A stretch of DNA of 17,871 nt from UBA6382 sp963617965 (GCA_963617965.1 CAVEQO010000041.1:1-17871); one strand, 5' to 3'; positions 1 through 6,823 are shown, counted from the stretch's first letter. The notes: a model not told the origin generated them from the letters alone. Made by a program: numbers and translations.

Positions 1-703
1 GAATAACACTCTTTGCATAAGCTTTGTAAGGATTAGTCTCATCGAATTGATATTCTGATTTTATATTTTTCCACCATATACTTATTTTCGCATCTATAAC
101 ACTATCAACAACTGATTGCTCCTTCAAAAAGTCTGCAACAATAGATTTGTTTTCATTGATAAGAATGTTTAAGGCACTATTAGATATGACTTCTCCTATC
201 GAAATGTGCTTTACATCATTCGATAGCAAGAACTCATTTACAAATATGACCACTTCATAAAGGGTCTTTTCCCAATGTTCCTTGTACAATGCGACATCTG
301 AACGAGTTTTTATGTTCAGGTTTTCCCATTGTTTTTTCAGTTCGAAATCCCCTGAAGTTCCATTGAATACAAAGAGCTGGGCATATGTAAAATTCCATAT
401 AAGACAGCTTGTCAACCCCAATGCTTTAGCTTTGCGTTGTGCGTCCTTAACAAAGGTCTCATCAGTAATTGGCACATCTGGCATTTTTAGTTCCCACCCC
501 TGTAAAATGCGACTAAGCTCTCTGTCTTCATACAAAATGACATCAGGAAACATTCTACCAGTCTTGCCATATGAGATGGTAGATTCTCCTCCTGCACGTT
601 TTATGACCAAATCATTTTCAGATGCAATTCTATTTATCTGAGATATGATTTCTATTGCCCAAGAGCGCTCATTCTTTCGGACTGTTATATCTTGATTGCT
701 CAC
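1..703 (-). CDS. PD-ExK restriction-endonuclease-like protein (partial, runs off window)
   Basis: The frame is open without a stop for 234 codons from a GTG at 703-701 to the window edge. The GTG overlaps the methyltransferase TGA (702-700) in a GTGA arrangement, which implies translational coupling and decides the start. A nuclease core is visible: E40, then P53-D54 in a GRMFPDV context, then E71-L72-K73 in GWELK, a PD-(D/E)xK signature with ordinary spacing. A beta-strand-rich stretch follows (WNFTYAQLFVFNG, about 103-114), then a helical, charged region. The likely role is the cleaving partner of the methyltransferase, cutting unmethylated foreign DNA. I do not recognise the exact family or target site. 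The C-terminus is missing, and the tail (WWKNIKSEYQFDETNPYKAY) could lead into a longer multidomain enzyme, so a type IIG-like fusion is possible. The PD-ExK reading is fairly secure; restriction activity is inferred from the neighbour. Confidence 0.72.
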   Translation of the reverse strand, partial: MSNQDITVRKNERSWAIEIISQINRIASENDLVIKRAGGESTISYGKTGRMFPDVILYEDRELSRILQGWELKMPDVPITDETFVKDAQRKAKALGLTSCLIWNFTYAQLFVFNGTSGDFELKKQWENLNIKTRSDVALYKEHWEKTLYEVVIFVNEFLLSNDVKHISIGEVISNSALNILINENKSIVADFLKEQSVVDSVIDAKISIWWKNIKSEYQFDETNPYKAYAKSVI

Positions 704-1551
704 GAGTAAAAGTCTAATATTAAGTTAATTTGCTTAATAGTTTGCCTTTTGGATTCTTCCAATGTCTGCCACCCTTTATTAAGGCGCTTTTTAGCAGCTA
801 CAATGTAATTTATTTCTTTTTCTTTGAACAAATGCACATCTTTATTTTTTTCTATACCAACAAAATTTCGACCTTCCAACAATGCGGAGAGTAAAAAACT
901 CCCACTGCCAAATGTGTTATCTAATACCAATGCACCAGGATTTGTATATGTTCTTACGAAATATCGTCCCAATTCTACTGGCTTTTGGGTCGGGTGTATT
1001 ACTTCCCCCTCACTTTCTGCTGTTTTGAAATATATTACATCTGTAGGAAATCGTTCGCCATCGCTATGCACATGAACAGGTTGAAAATCTCCATAACTGC
1101 CACTTAATTGATTCTTCCTAAAACCTTTGTCATAAGGTTCTCCTTGGACCATTTGGGGATTATAAACTGGTTGCTTCTTATAGAAAACACAAACATCTTC
1201 ATATTTCCTCAGTGGTTGTTTCTTTGCATTCAAAAAATTTGTAGGCTTTGATTTCTCCCATACCCATTTATATTTAAATTGCTTCGGATTACTAAGCATC
1301 AATTGAGCGGTAAATAGTCCTTGCGATGTAAGTACGATTGCACCATTCTCTTTTATTATTCGCTTGTATTCATGCCATAATTCATCTAATGGAATAATAC
1401 TATCCCATTTATTTTGTGTTGTGCCATATGGCAAATCACAGAGTATCATGTCGATACAATTATCAGGAAATTGCTTCATAATCTCAATACAATCACCTTC
1501 AAAAATTGAATTGACAATTTGGTCTATTTTATACAATTTCTTTTCAGACAT
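700..1551 (-). CDS. Site-specific DNA methyltransferase, beta class (probably N6-adenine)
   Basis: A 283-aa protein with the D12/N6_N4 methylase architecture. The catalytic motif IV is DLPY at residues 39-42, a variant of DPPY/NPPY. HPTQKP follows at 186-191, and the SAM-binding motif I (DNTFGSGS) at 211-218. Motif IV lying before motif I marks the beta class. It transfers a methyl group from SAM to adenine (or less likely N4 of cytosine) in a short DNA site that cannot be read from the sequence. The length is normal and no core motif is broken. Its last bases overlap the start of the nuclease gene at 703, so the pair looks like a type II restriction-modification module. Upstream lies a 225-bp gap carrying DUF1016 debris. 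Similar small beta-class enzymes also occur as phage orphans, but the coupled nuclease argues against that here. Confidence 0.9.
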   Translation of the reverse strand: MSEKKLYKIDQIVNSIFEGDCIEIMKQFPDNCIDMILCDLPYGTTQNKWDSIIPLDELWHEYKRIIKENGAIVLTSQGLFTAQLMLSNPKQFKYKWVWEKSKPTNFLNAKKQPLRKYEDVCVFYKKQPVYNPQMVQGEPYDKGFRKNQLSGSYGDFQPVHVHSDGERFPTDVIYFKTAESEGEVIHPTQKPVELGRYFVRTYTNPGALVLDNTFGSGSFLLSALLEGRNFVGIEKNKDVHLFKEKEINYIVAAKKRLNKGWQTLEESKRQTIKQINLILDFYS

Positions 1552-1643
1552 AGAGTATGCTCTTGGTCGTTGTTGATATTTTAGCTATATCCTCACTTTT
1601 TGACAACTGCAATATGGCATTCTTGGAGTCTCTTGTCGTTTGC

Positions 1644-1777
1644 TTATATGTGTTGTACAGATGTCTCCATACTAAAAAGGGTGCTTATTTTCTTTTTCCT
1701 CCCTAAACGCCTTTATCTCGTCAGCAAGTACTTTCTGTAATTTTTCTTTCGGCACTATCAGTTGATAGTCCGCCACT
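1644..1777 (-). pseudogene. DUF1016 junction remnant (3' end of one gene plus 5' end of the next)
   Basis: This stretch copies the 347-aa DUF1016 gene's 3' end and its junction with the 380-aa gene. Bases 1694-1777 are identical to 2943-3026 and encode the C-terminal segment VADYQLIVPKEKLQKVL onward. The next bases resemble, with changes, the spacer and start of the 380-aa gene: an ATG at 1670-1668 begins METSVQ like that gene, then a one-base insertion gives HI-stop at 1644. Beyond that, similarity fades before the methyltransferase. The repeat abuts the stop codon of the intact 380-aa gene. It is most simply the scar of a tandem duplication or cassette exchange whose second DUF1016 copy was lost. 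It is not expected to make a functional protein. Confidence 0.8.
1694..1777. repeat. 84-bp perfect direct repeat, copy 1 (copy 2 at 2943-3026)
   Basis: Every base of 1694-1777 matches 2943-3026 at a constant offset of 1249. The match stops sharply at both ends: 1693 is T against C at 2942, and 1778 is T against C at 3027. Copy 2 is coding sequence (C-terminus of the 347-aa DUF1016 protein); copy 1 is non-coding debris just behind the 380-aa gene's stop codon. The two copies flank that gene, so recombination between them would delete or swap it. Confidence 0.95.
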
Positions 1778-2919
1778 TATTCATTGTTTTCAGTGATCAG
1801 CTTTCGCATTTCGTCTATATCAGGCAGAGCCTTTCTCAGTTCCTCACTCATGCCCTCAGCTGTTTTATACGTGGCGACTCCCATAGGGCTGTTGTAGTCA
1901 CGGATGACATACTCCACGAAAGCCTTGTTGGCACTTTTACAGAGAAGAATACCAATAGTCGGGTTCTCATGGGGTTTACGCACTTTGTCGTCAAGCACTT
2001 TCATGTACGTTTGCAACTGACCTATATAGGCAGGCTTGAATGCCCCTTTTTTCAGTTCAACCACAACCATGCAGTTAAGTTCACGGTTGAGGAAAAGCAA
2101 GTCAGGGAACAATTCTTCACCGTATATCTCCAAATGATATTGGTTGCCGATATACGCAAAGTCTCGGCCAAAAGTCATGATGAACTTCTTTATGTTGCGG
2201 ACGATGACTTGTTCTATAACCCTTTCGTCTACATCCTCGGGCTTGTCAACCTCCATTTCCTCCACATTGATATAATCAAGCAGATATTCGTCCTTGAACA
2301 TACCGACTGCCTTACGGGCATCATTCACAGGCATCGTCTGCAAGAAATTGTTTGCGGCAGCACCCTGTTTTTTGTAAAGTCCTTCCTTTAAGCGTTCTCG
2401 CAAGTCGTACTTGTCCCATTTGTGGAGAACAGTCTGATGGATATAAAACAAGATTTCTTGAATGTCTTTAGTCTTATGCAAAATCTCCATGTGATGAGTA
2501 AAACTAATCCCAAGAAATTCTTCCCTATTTATTTCGCTCGCCATTGGCGACCATTTCTGCAAAGAAAGAGAGTCTATGTCTATTACGCCCTTATTATCAA
2601 TTGATTGTAATTTGCTCGCCATTGGCGAGCAAATTAGGTAAGGCATCCAGAACTCATAGAAAGAACGCATATTACGGATGTTTTGCGCAGAGAAACCACG
2701 AAGTCCAGGAAGTTCACGGCGTAATTGTTCACTGATACGGTCAATGACAGAAGTCCCCCATGCTTCCTGACGTGAATGTGCAGACACATATCCTCCGATA
2801 CCAAAATAGAGTGACAACTGTTCGCCTGTCACCAATTTTGCAGCCCGATACTGACTGTGTAATATTGCGCACTTAATTACACTGACAGCCTGTTTATATT
2901 GTTGTACGGATGTTTCCAT
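1777..2919 (-). CDS. DUF1016 (YhcG-type) PDDEXK nuclease-fold protein, 380 aa
   Basis: The N-terminal DUF1016_N domain (about 1-95) is recognisable from YRAAKLVTGEQLSLYFGIGGYVS and the LPGLRGFSAQNIRNMRSFYEFW segment. The C-terminal domain (about 235-375) is the PDDEXK-type nuclease fold: FIGNQ-like YIGNQ at 257-261, P272-D273, and the E288-L289-K290 catalytic triplet followed by GAFKPAYIGQLQTYM. Members are common in Bacteroidales accessory islands beside restriction-modification genes; their biochemical function is not well settled. The protein is of normal length and looks intact. It starts 13 nt after the 347-aa paralogue's stop, so the two are probably co-transcribed. The linker holds a repeated SPMAS peptide (98-102 and 124-128) encoded by a repeated palindromic 15-mer. 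An exact copy of the paralogue's 3' end begins at its stop codon. Confidence 0.9.
   Translation of the reverse strand: METSVQQYKQAVSVIKCAILHSQYRAAKLVTGEQLSLYFGIGGYVSAHSRQEAWGTSVIDRISEQLRRELPGLRGFSAQNIRNMRSFYEFWMPYLICSPMASKLQSIDNKGVIDIDSLSLQKWSPMASEINREEFLGISFTHHMEILHKTKDIQEILFYIHQTVLHKWDKYDLRERLKEGLYKKQGAAANNFLQTMPVNDARKAVGMFKDEYLLDYINVEEMEVDKPEDVDERVIEQVIVRNIKKFIMTFGRDFAYIGNQYHLEIYGEELFPDLLFLNRELNCMVVVELKKGAFKPAYIGQLQTYMKVLDDKVRKPHENPTIGILLCKSANKAFVEYVIRDYNSPMGVATYKTAEGMSEELRKALPDIDEMRKLITENNE
2536..2550. repeat. 15-bp repeat inside DUF1016 gene, copy 1
   Basis: GCTCGCCATTGGCGA occurs here and again at 2614-2628, in the same reading frame, giving SPMAS both times. The core TCGCC-ATT-GGCGA is palindromic. 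Confidence 0.85.
2609..2635. repeat. 27-bp palindrome inside DUF1016 gene (12-bp arms), includes repeat copy 2
   Basis: Arms AATTTGCTCGCC (2609-2620) and GGCGAGCAAATT (2624-2635) are perfectly complementary around a 3-nt centre ATT. It contains the second copy of the 15-mer at 2614-2628 and encodes the CSPMASKL part of the inter-domain linker. Confidence 0.9.
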
Positions 2920-2932
2920 ATTAAAAATGTCT

Positions 2933-3976
2933 TTATTCCCTCTTTTCCTCCCTAAACGCCTTTATCTCGTCAGCAAGTACTTTCTGTAATTTTTCTTTCG
3001 GCACTATCAGTTGATAGTCCGCCACTCCAATAGGCTTACCCATATCTTCGAGTGCGAGTTCCACCTCTACACGGTCTTTTTCCGCACAGAGTATGATTCC
3101 AATGGAACGGTTCTCCTCTGCGCCACGTTCAAGGCGGTCAAGCAGAGAAAGATAATAGTTCATCTTTCCTGCATACTCAGGCTTGAAAGCACCTATCTTC
3201 AAATCAACGGCAACAAGACAGCGAAGTCCTCGGTGGAAAAACAGCATATCCACCTTACTCTCCTTGCCGTTATATTCCAACACATGCTGATTGCCTATGA
3301 ACGTGAAACCATTGCCAAGTTCCATAAGGAAACGTGTGATGGCTTTTACAAGACGGTCTTCAAGTTCAAGCTCCAAGATAGGACTTGTCACTCCCAAGAA
3401 ACCGAGGTTATAGCTGCTGCTGAACACCTCGTTGGCATACTGTGCTTGCTCTGCAGGGAGAGTGCGGTCAAAATTGTTGTCTACTCTTGCCAATGCCTGT
3501 GACTCATACATGTTGAGTTTGATGGCATTGAGCAGCAAGTCGCGATTCCAACCTTTTTCCATTGTCTTTGTGGCATAATAGAGGGTGGCACCATCATCTA
3601 ACCCCTTGCTTAAAAGCAGTAGATTATGCGACCACGGCAAAAGTGCTACGGAGCGTAGCACTTTCTCATCATGTCTGGCATAACGCTCATAAAACTTCTT
3701 CATGTTCCAAAGTTGGCGTGGCGAAACGCCCATCTTAGGGTATCGTTCCTTTAAGTCTGCAGACAGTCTTCTTACAACACTGTCGCCATACCCGCTTTCT
3801 ATCTTGCGCTCGTGAAGCATTTGACCAATCTCCCAATAGGCGGTAGAGACATAGCCATTGACGTGTCGGGCTATTTCTGTCCGTGCATGCTCAATTACTG
3901 CGACAGCGTGTCGCAGTATCTCGGCATAATCATTGCTCCCTATTGAGAGTCCGTTGTCTTTATTGTCTGTTGTCAT
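2933..3976 (-). CDS. DUF1016 (YhcG-type) PDDEXK nuclease-fold protein, 347 aa
   Basis: DUF1016_N spans about 15-125 (NGYVSTAYWEIGQML; MGVSPRQLWNMKKFYERY; LLPWSHNLLLLSKG). The nuclease-fold domain spans about 205-330: FIGNQ at 227-231, D243 in KVDMLFF, then D258-L259-K260, followed by GAFKPEYAGKMNYYLSLLD. Compared with its neighbour, the PD is VD and the ExK is DxK; both variants fit the superfamily. It begins 4 nt after the XRE regulator's stop and ends 13 nt before the 380-aa paralogue, so it is the second gene of an apparent operon. The two paralogues are quite different in sequence, which argues against recent whole-gene duplication, although the 3' 84 bp of this gene are duplicated exactly at 1694-1777. 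The role is presumably nucleic-acid cleavage or defence; this is inference from fold and context. Confidence 0.9.
   Translation of the reverse strand: MTTDNKDNGLSIGSNDYAEILRHAVAVIEHARTEIARHVNGYVSTAYWEIGQMLHERKIESGYGDSVVRRLSADLKERYPKMGVSPRQLWNMKKFYERYARHDEKVLRSVALLPWSHNLLLLSKGLDDGATLYYATKTMEKGWNRDLLLNAIKLNMYESQALARVDNNFDRTLPAEQAQYANEVFSSSYNLGFLGVTSPILELELEDRLVKAITRFLMELGNGFTFIGNQHVLEYNGKESKVDMLFFHRGLRCLVAVDLKIGAFKPEYAGKMNYYLSLLDRLERGAEENRSIGIILCAEKDRVEVELALEDMGKPIGVADYQLIVPKEKLQKVLADEIKAFREEKRE
2943..3026. repeat. 84-bp perfect direct repeat, copy 2
   Basis: This is the in-gene copy (C-terminus of the 347-aa DUF1016 protein) of the sequence repeated at 1694-1777. It is described with copy 1. 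Confidence 0.95.
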
Positions 3977-3980
3977 TTTA

Positions 3981-4193
3981 TCAGTCTATATTGTCTTCCC
4001 TTAGAAGGTCAGTTACTTCTACTTCAAGTAGTTTGGCTATTTTCATAAGACAGCCCAAATCCGGTTGACAAGTATTGGTACACCATTTTGATATGGTTGT
4101 TTTGTCCTTCCCAAGTTGTTCACCAAGCCATTTGTTCGTTTTCTTCTTTTCTGCAAGAACTACTTTTAGCCTGTTTAATTCTTTATTTGCCAT
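3981..4193 (-). CDS. XRE-family helix-turn-helix regulator, 70 aa
   Basis: A small Cro/CI-type DNA-binding protein. I chose the ATG at 4193 (MANKELNRLK), because an in-frame ATG 54 nt upstream (4247) would add a non-conserved extension and lies upstream of the likely promoter element at 4215-4222. The HTH core is about residues 20-42 (WLGEQLGKDKTTISKWCTN), followed by LMKIAKLLEVEVTDLL, typical of the family. The protein consists only of the HTH domain. It is the first gene of the minus-strand cluster, with its stop 4 nt before the 347-aa DUF1016 start. Its position and size suit a controller (C-protein-like) or autoregulator that delays or limits expression of the restriction genes. That role is inferred from context and no operator was identified with confidence. 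Confidence 0.88.
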   Translation of the reverse strand: MANKELNRLKVVLAEKKKTNKWLGEQLGKDKTTISKWCTNTCQPDLGCLMKIAKLLEVEVTDLLREDNID

Positions 4194-4214
4194 ATTTAGA
4201 TGCGAATTTAATTG

Positions 4215-4222
4215 CAAAGGTA
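4215..4222 (-). promoter_or_regulatory. Bacteroidetes -7 promoter element for the XRE-led operon
   Basis: The minus strand reads TACCTTTG here, matching TAnnTTTG, 21 nt before the XRE ATG. I see no convincing -33 TTTG at the right spacing, so this is a moderate call. Confidence 0.45.
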
Positions 4223-4293
4223 AATATAACACATCACAATCTCGCATAACCGAAGTAAAAATTACGGCTATTTAGCAACTTGATGAGAATTAC

Positions 4294-4605
4294 TCACTGC
4301 AAGTTAAACCTGTATTTCACTCGCTGCACCGTACTCATCCCTTTGCCACTCGACTTTGCCACATCCCTAATGGAATATCCCTTGCGGAGCAGACTTATTA
4401 CTTCCCTATATTCGGCTTTCATCTGTTCTGCCGTTTTTACAGAGCCGACCTTGCGTCCGGGTTTTCCACCTTTCTCTATATACCGCTTTCGCCCTGACTG
4501 CAATCGGAATGAGATATTGTCACGTTCCAATTGTCCACAGGTAGAAAGCGTGGCTATCATTATCGGGGCAAAGAGGGACGGATTTCCTTCTTCTTTCGTC
4601 CCATT
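4294..4605 (-). pseudogene. Serine recombinase, C-terminal remnant
   Basis: The frame is open from after a TAA at 4608-4606 to the stop at 4294. It contains IATLSTCGQLERDNISFRL, the end of the catalytic domain and E-helix of resolvase/invertase-type recombinases, then GGKPGRKVGS, and a C-terminal HTH (EVISLLRKGYSIRDVAKSSGKGMSTVQRVK). The N-terminal domain with the nucleophilic serine is absent, so it cannot catalyse recombination. An ATG at 4560 would allow an 88-aa DNA-binding fragment to be made. It lies directly upstream of the XRE operon and next to a truncated DUF1016 gene, which suggests a decayed mobile element at the island edge. A Bacteroidetes-like TACCTTTG at about 4676-4683 (minus) lies upstream but probably belonged to another lost gene. 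Confidence 0.8.
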
Positions 4606-4798
4606 TTATTTCCTTTCATTTCCGATGTTAATATTTTCTTTTGTCGCTGATTATCAAACGTTTAACTTGTACCACAAAGGTAATATGACGAGGGACAAAA
4701 ACGAGACAAAAGTGGGTAAACAATCCGCTAATTTAGGAAAGAATAACGAACCTATCCAAAATCGGCTTTCACTCCTAATAGACTGTAAATCAGTGATA

Positions 4799-5407
4799 TT
4801 ACATACTTTTCTTGCTGCCCAACAAGGAAGAATAGGTGTCGTTGGTGATGCAACGCTGCATTTCCTTAGCTTTGAGCCGTTCTCTGTTTGCATAAAGAAT
4901 ATAGAACAGTCGCTCCTCCTCGATGCGCATGAGCACGAGGTAATGCGACCAAGAAAGTGCGAATTTGGAATCTATAGTGTGGCCCTTATCCAATTTCGTC
5001 AACAGTGTAGACGAAATCCCAATATCAGAATATACCCGATAAAATTTTCGGCATTTATCCAGAGTCTCAGCAGACCAACCATTTCCGTATCTTTTAGTCA
5101 ATCTCTCTGAAAGTTTTTTTAGAACGGTTTTCCCGTATTCCGCACGTTCTTGTCCTTGTTGCTCGTCTTCCACGATGTATCTGCCCACCCCGTAATAGGT
5201 ATAGACCATAGCCGTGTTGACGGCGGTTCGCACTTGCTTGCGTGCTTCATCAATGAGTTTTGATACTTGCTCAAAGAGAGCATCCTCTCGCTTTACTATT
5301 TCTTCCATAAGTCCTTGATCTTCTTTTATTCCGCCCAACAGTTTCTCCAACTCGTTCACAGCCTTACTGATGCTTTGGCTCTGCTCCTGGGTTGTTTTCA
5401 AAGGCAT
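4799..5407 (-). pseudogene. Truncated DUF1016 gene (N-terminal half only)
   Basis: The 202-aa open frame starts MPLKTTQEQ with a coiled-coil-like segment (about 14-60). It continues through DUF1016_N (MVYTYYGVGRYIVEDEQQGQERAEYG at about 67-92; GNGWSAETLDKCRKFYRVY at about 108-126; LSWSHYLVLMRI at about 151-162; KEMQRCI at 181-187). It stops after LLGSKKSM where family members normally continue into the PDDEXK domain. None of the three downstream frames restores that domain, so the 3' half was deleted rather than frameshifted. It belongs to a different DUF1016 subtype from the two intact genes. Only 45 bp separate it from the helicase stop codon, marking the boundary between GC-rich core and AT-rich island. 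It could still yield an N-terminal-domain protein. Confidence 0.82.
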
Positions 5408-5452
5408 CCCGCTTGGGATAATTGGTGGTTACTGGTGGATGTTAAGGGTTGG

Positions 5453-6823
5453 TCAGGAGTCCTGTTTGTCTGTAAGGTTCTTGTTCGCTGGAACAAGTCG
5501 GGAGGTGCGTATCGGTTCTATGCGCGTGCTCATTTTCTTTATTTTCTCGCCGGCAATGTTGTTGAGCGCCGATTGTGCGACGCTTTGGCGTACGGCCGCA
5601 TAGGCATGGCGTTCGTAGATGTCTATGCCGCCGATGTCGGCTCCCCTCAGCCCTCCTGTCTTGCAGAGAAAGCCTACGATGTCCGTCTTGTTCAGCTTGT
5701 CTTTCTTGCCGCGCCCTATGTAGAGCGTGACCCACTGTGGGTTGGCCGGTTTGGCAAAAGGCGGGCTGAGCGGCAGGTCTTCCGTGTCGGCGTAGTAGCC
5801 GGGCAGTTGTTCTTCGGGTCCCAGTATGGTGTATGAGTTTCCCGTCGCCTCCCATCGTCCCGAGCGTCCGCTGCGGTGGGTATAGGTCTCCGCATTGCGG
5901 GGCAGGTGGTAGTGTATGATGTTCTGTAGCGTTGACACGTCAATGCCGCGCGCTGCCAGATCCGTGGATACCAGTATGTTGACGCTGTGGTTGCGGAAAA
6001 GCGAGAGTGCGGTTTCGCGGTCTTGCTGATCCATGCCGCCGTGGAACATTGCCACGCTGTGTTTCTGTGCGTGCAGGTACTGTGCGATGCGTTCCACCGC
6101 CTCCCGGTAGCCCGCGAAGACGATTGATTGCCTGTCTCCTAAGGTGCAGAGCAGCTGTCCGAGAGTGTCAAGCTTGTCTTTCTGCGGCGATCGGACTGTG
6201 TATTGCCTGACGTTTGCCGGACAGTTGTCCCGTTTTCCGAGATAGTTCAGCGTGGCAGGCCGGCAATGCCTGAAAGCCGCAAACTCCGGTATTTCCTTCA
6301 TGTCGGTGGCGGAAACGAGGATGCACTTCTTCCGTCCCGGCATTTTGTCCAGCAAGGCCGCCACCTCGTCCTGGAATTTCAGTTCGAGCATCTTGTCGAA
6401 CTCGTCTATCACAAGAGTCCTGACACCGCCTCCGTCCATGTTGCCCTTGTCCAGATGGTCGTTCAGTCTGCCCGGCGTGGCAACGACTATGTGGGGCCGG
6501 ATGCTGTCAATCTGTTTGTGTTCGGCCATGGCCGGTCGTCCGCCGTGGCAGCACAGAGCCCTGCACGGAGTCTTCATCTGTTTCAGCACGTCGTATGTCT
6601 GTATGGCGAGTTCGCGTGTCGGTGCCAGCACCACGGCCTGCAGCGTGTCGACGGAAGTGTCTATTGATTCGGCAAGCGGAATGAGAAAGGCCAGTGTCTT
6701 GCCCGTTCCCGTTGGAGCCAGCACCACGGCGTTGGCATTGTTGCGTATCAGTTCGACGGCATTGCGCTGCATTTCGCTCAGCCGGCTGAAGTTCAGATTG
6801 GATAGGATGTCCCCTGTTTCCAT
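5453..6823 (-). CDS. DEAD-box ATP-dependent RNA helicase, DbpA-like
   Basis: 456 aa with the complete helicase core: Q-motif region (FSRLSEMQRNAV), Walker A APTGTGKT at 36-43, PTREL at 69-73, TPGRL at 116-120, motif II DEFD at 140-143 instead of DEAD, SAT at 171-173, STDLAARGID at 286-295 and HRSGRSGR at 316-323. The C-terminal part (about 363-436, WVTLYIGRGKKDKLNKTDIVGFL...GGIDIYERHAYAAV) matches the DbpA RNA-binding domain, which in DbpA recognises a 23S rRNA hairpin. A role in late 50S ribosome assembly is therefore the best guess, in the cytoplasm. The DEFD variant keeps the two acidic residues needed for Mg-ATP. It is transcribed alone, divergently from the hemerythrin gene, and a -7 element lies 17 nt before its ATG. 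No terminator is visible before the island. Confidence 0.9.
   Translation of the reverse strand: METGDILSNLNFSRLSEMQRNAVELIRNNANAVVLAPTGTGKTLAFLIPLAESIDTSVDTLQAVVLAPTRELAIQTYDVLKQMKTPCRALCCHGGRPAMAEHKQIDSIRPHIVVATPGRLNDHLDKGNMDGGGVRTLVIDEFDKMLELKFQDEVAALLDKMPGRKKCILVSATDMKEIPEFAAFRHCRPATLNYLGKRDNCPANVRQYTVRSPQKDKLDTLGQLLCTLGDRQSIVFAGYREAVERIAQYLHAQKHSVAMFHGGMDQQDRETALSLFRNHSVNILVSTDLAARGIDVSTLQNIIHYHLPRNAETYTHRSGRSGRWEATGNSYTILGPEEQLPGYYADTEDLPLSPPFAKPANPQWVTLYIGRGKKDKLNKTDIVGFLCKTGGLRGADIGGIDIYERHAYAAVRQSVAQSALNNIAGEKIKKMSTRIEPIRTSRLVPANKNLTDKQDS

Noticed and set aside
1762..2391. A 209-aa plus-strand frame opposite the DUF1016 gene
   Set aside because: It is antisense to an intact conserved gene, with no recognisable domain or promoter.
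4654..4893. A 79-aa minus-strand frame that might have restored the missing DUF1016 C-terminus
   Set aside because: Its sequence shows no PD-(D/E)xK motif or resemblance to the DUF1016 C-terminal domain, so the gene is truncated and not merely frameshifted.
1..5400. CRISPR array, tRNA, rRNA or toxin-antitoxin pair in the AT-rich island
   Set aside because: I found no regularly spaced repeats, no tRNA-like cloverleaf with a CCA end, and no small toxin partner for the XRE protein. The XRE gene is followed directly by DUF1016.
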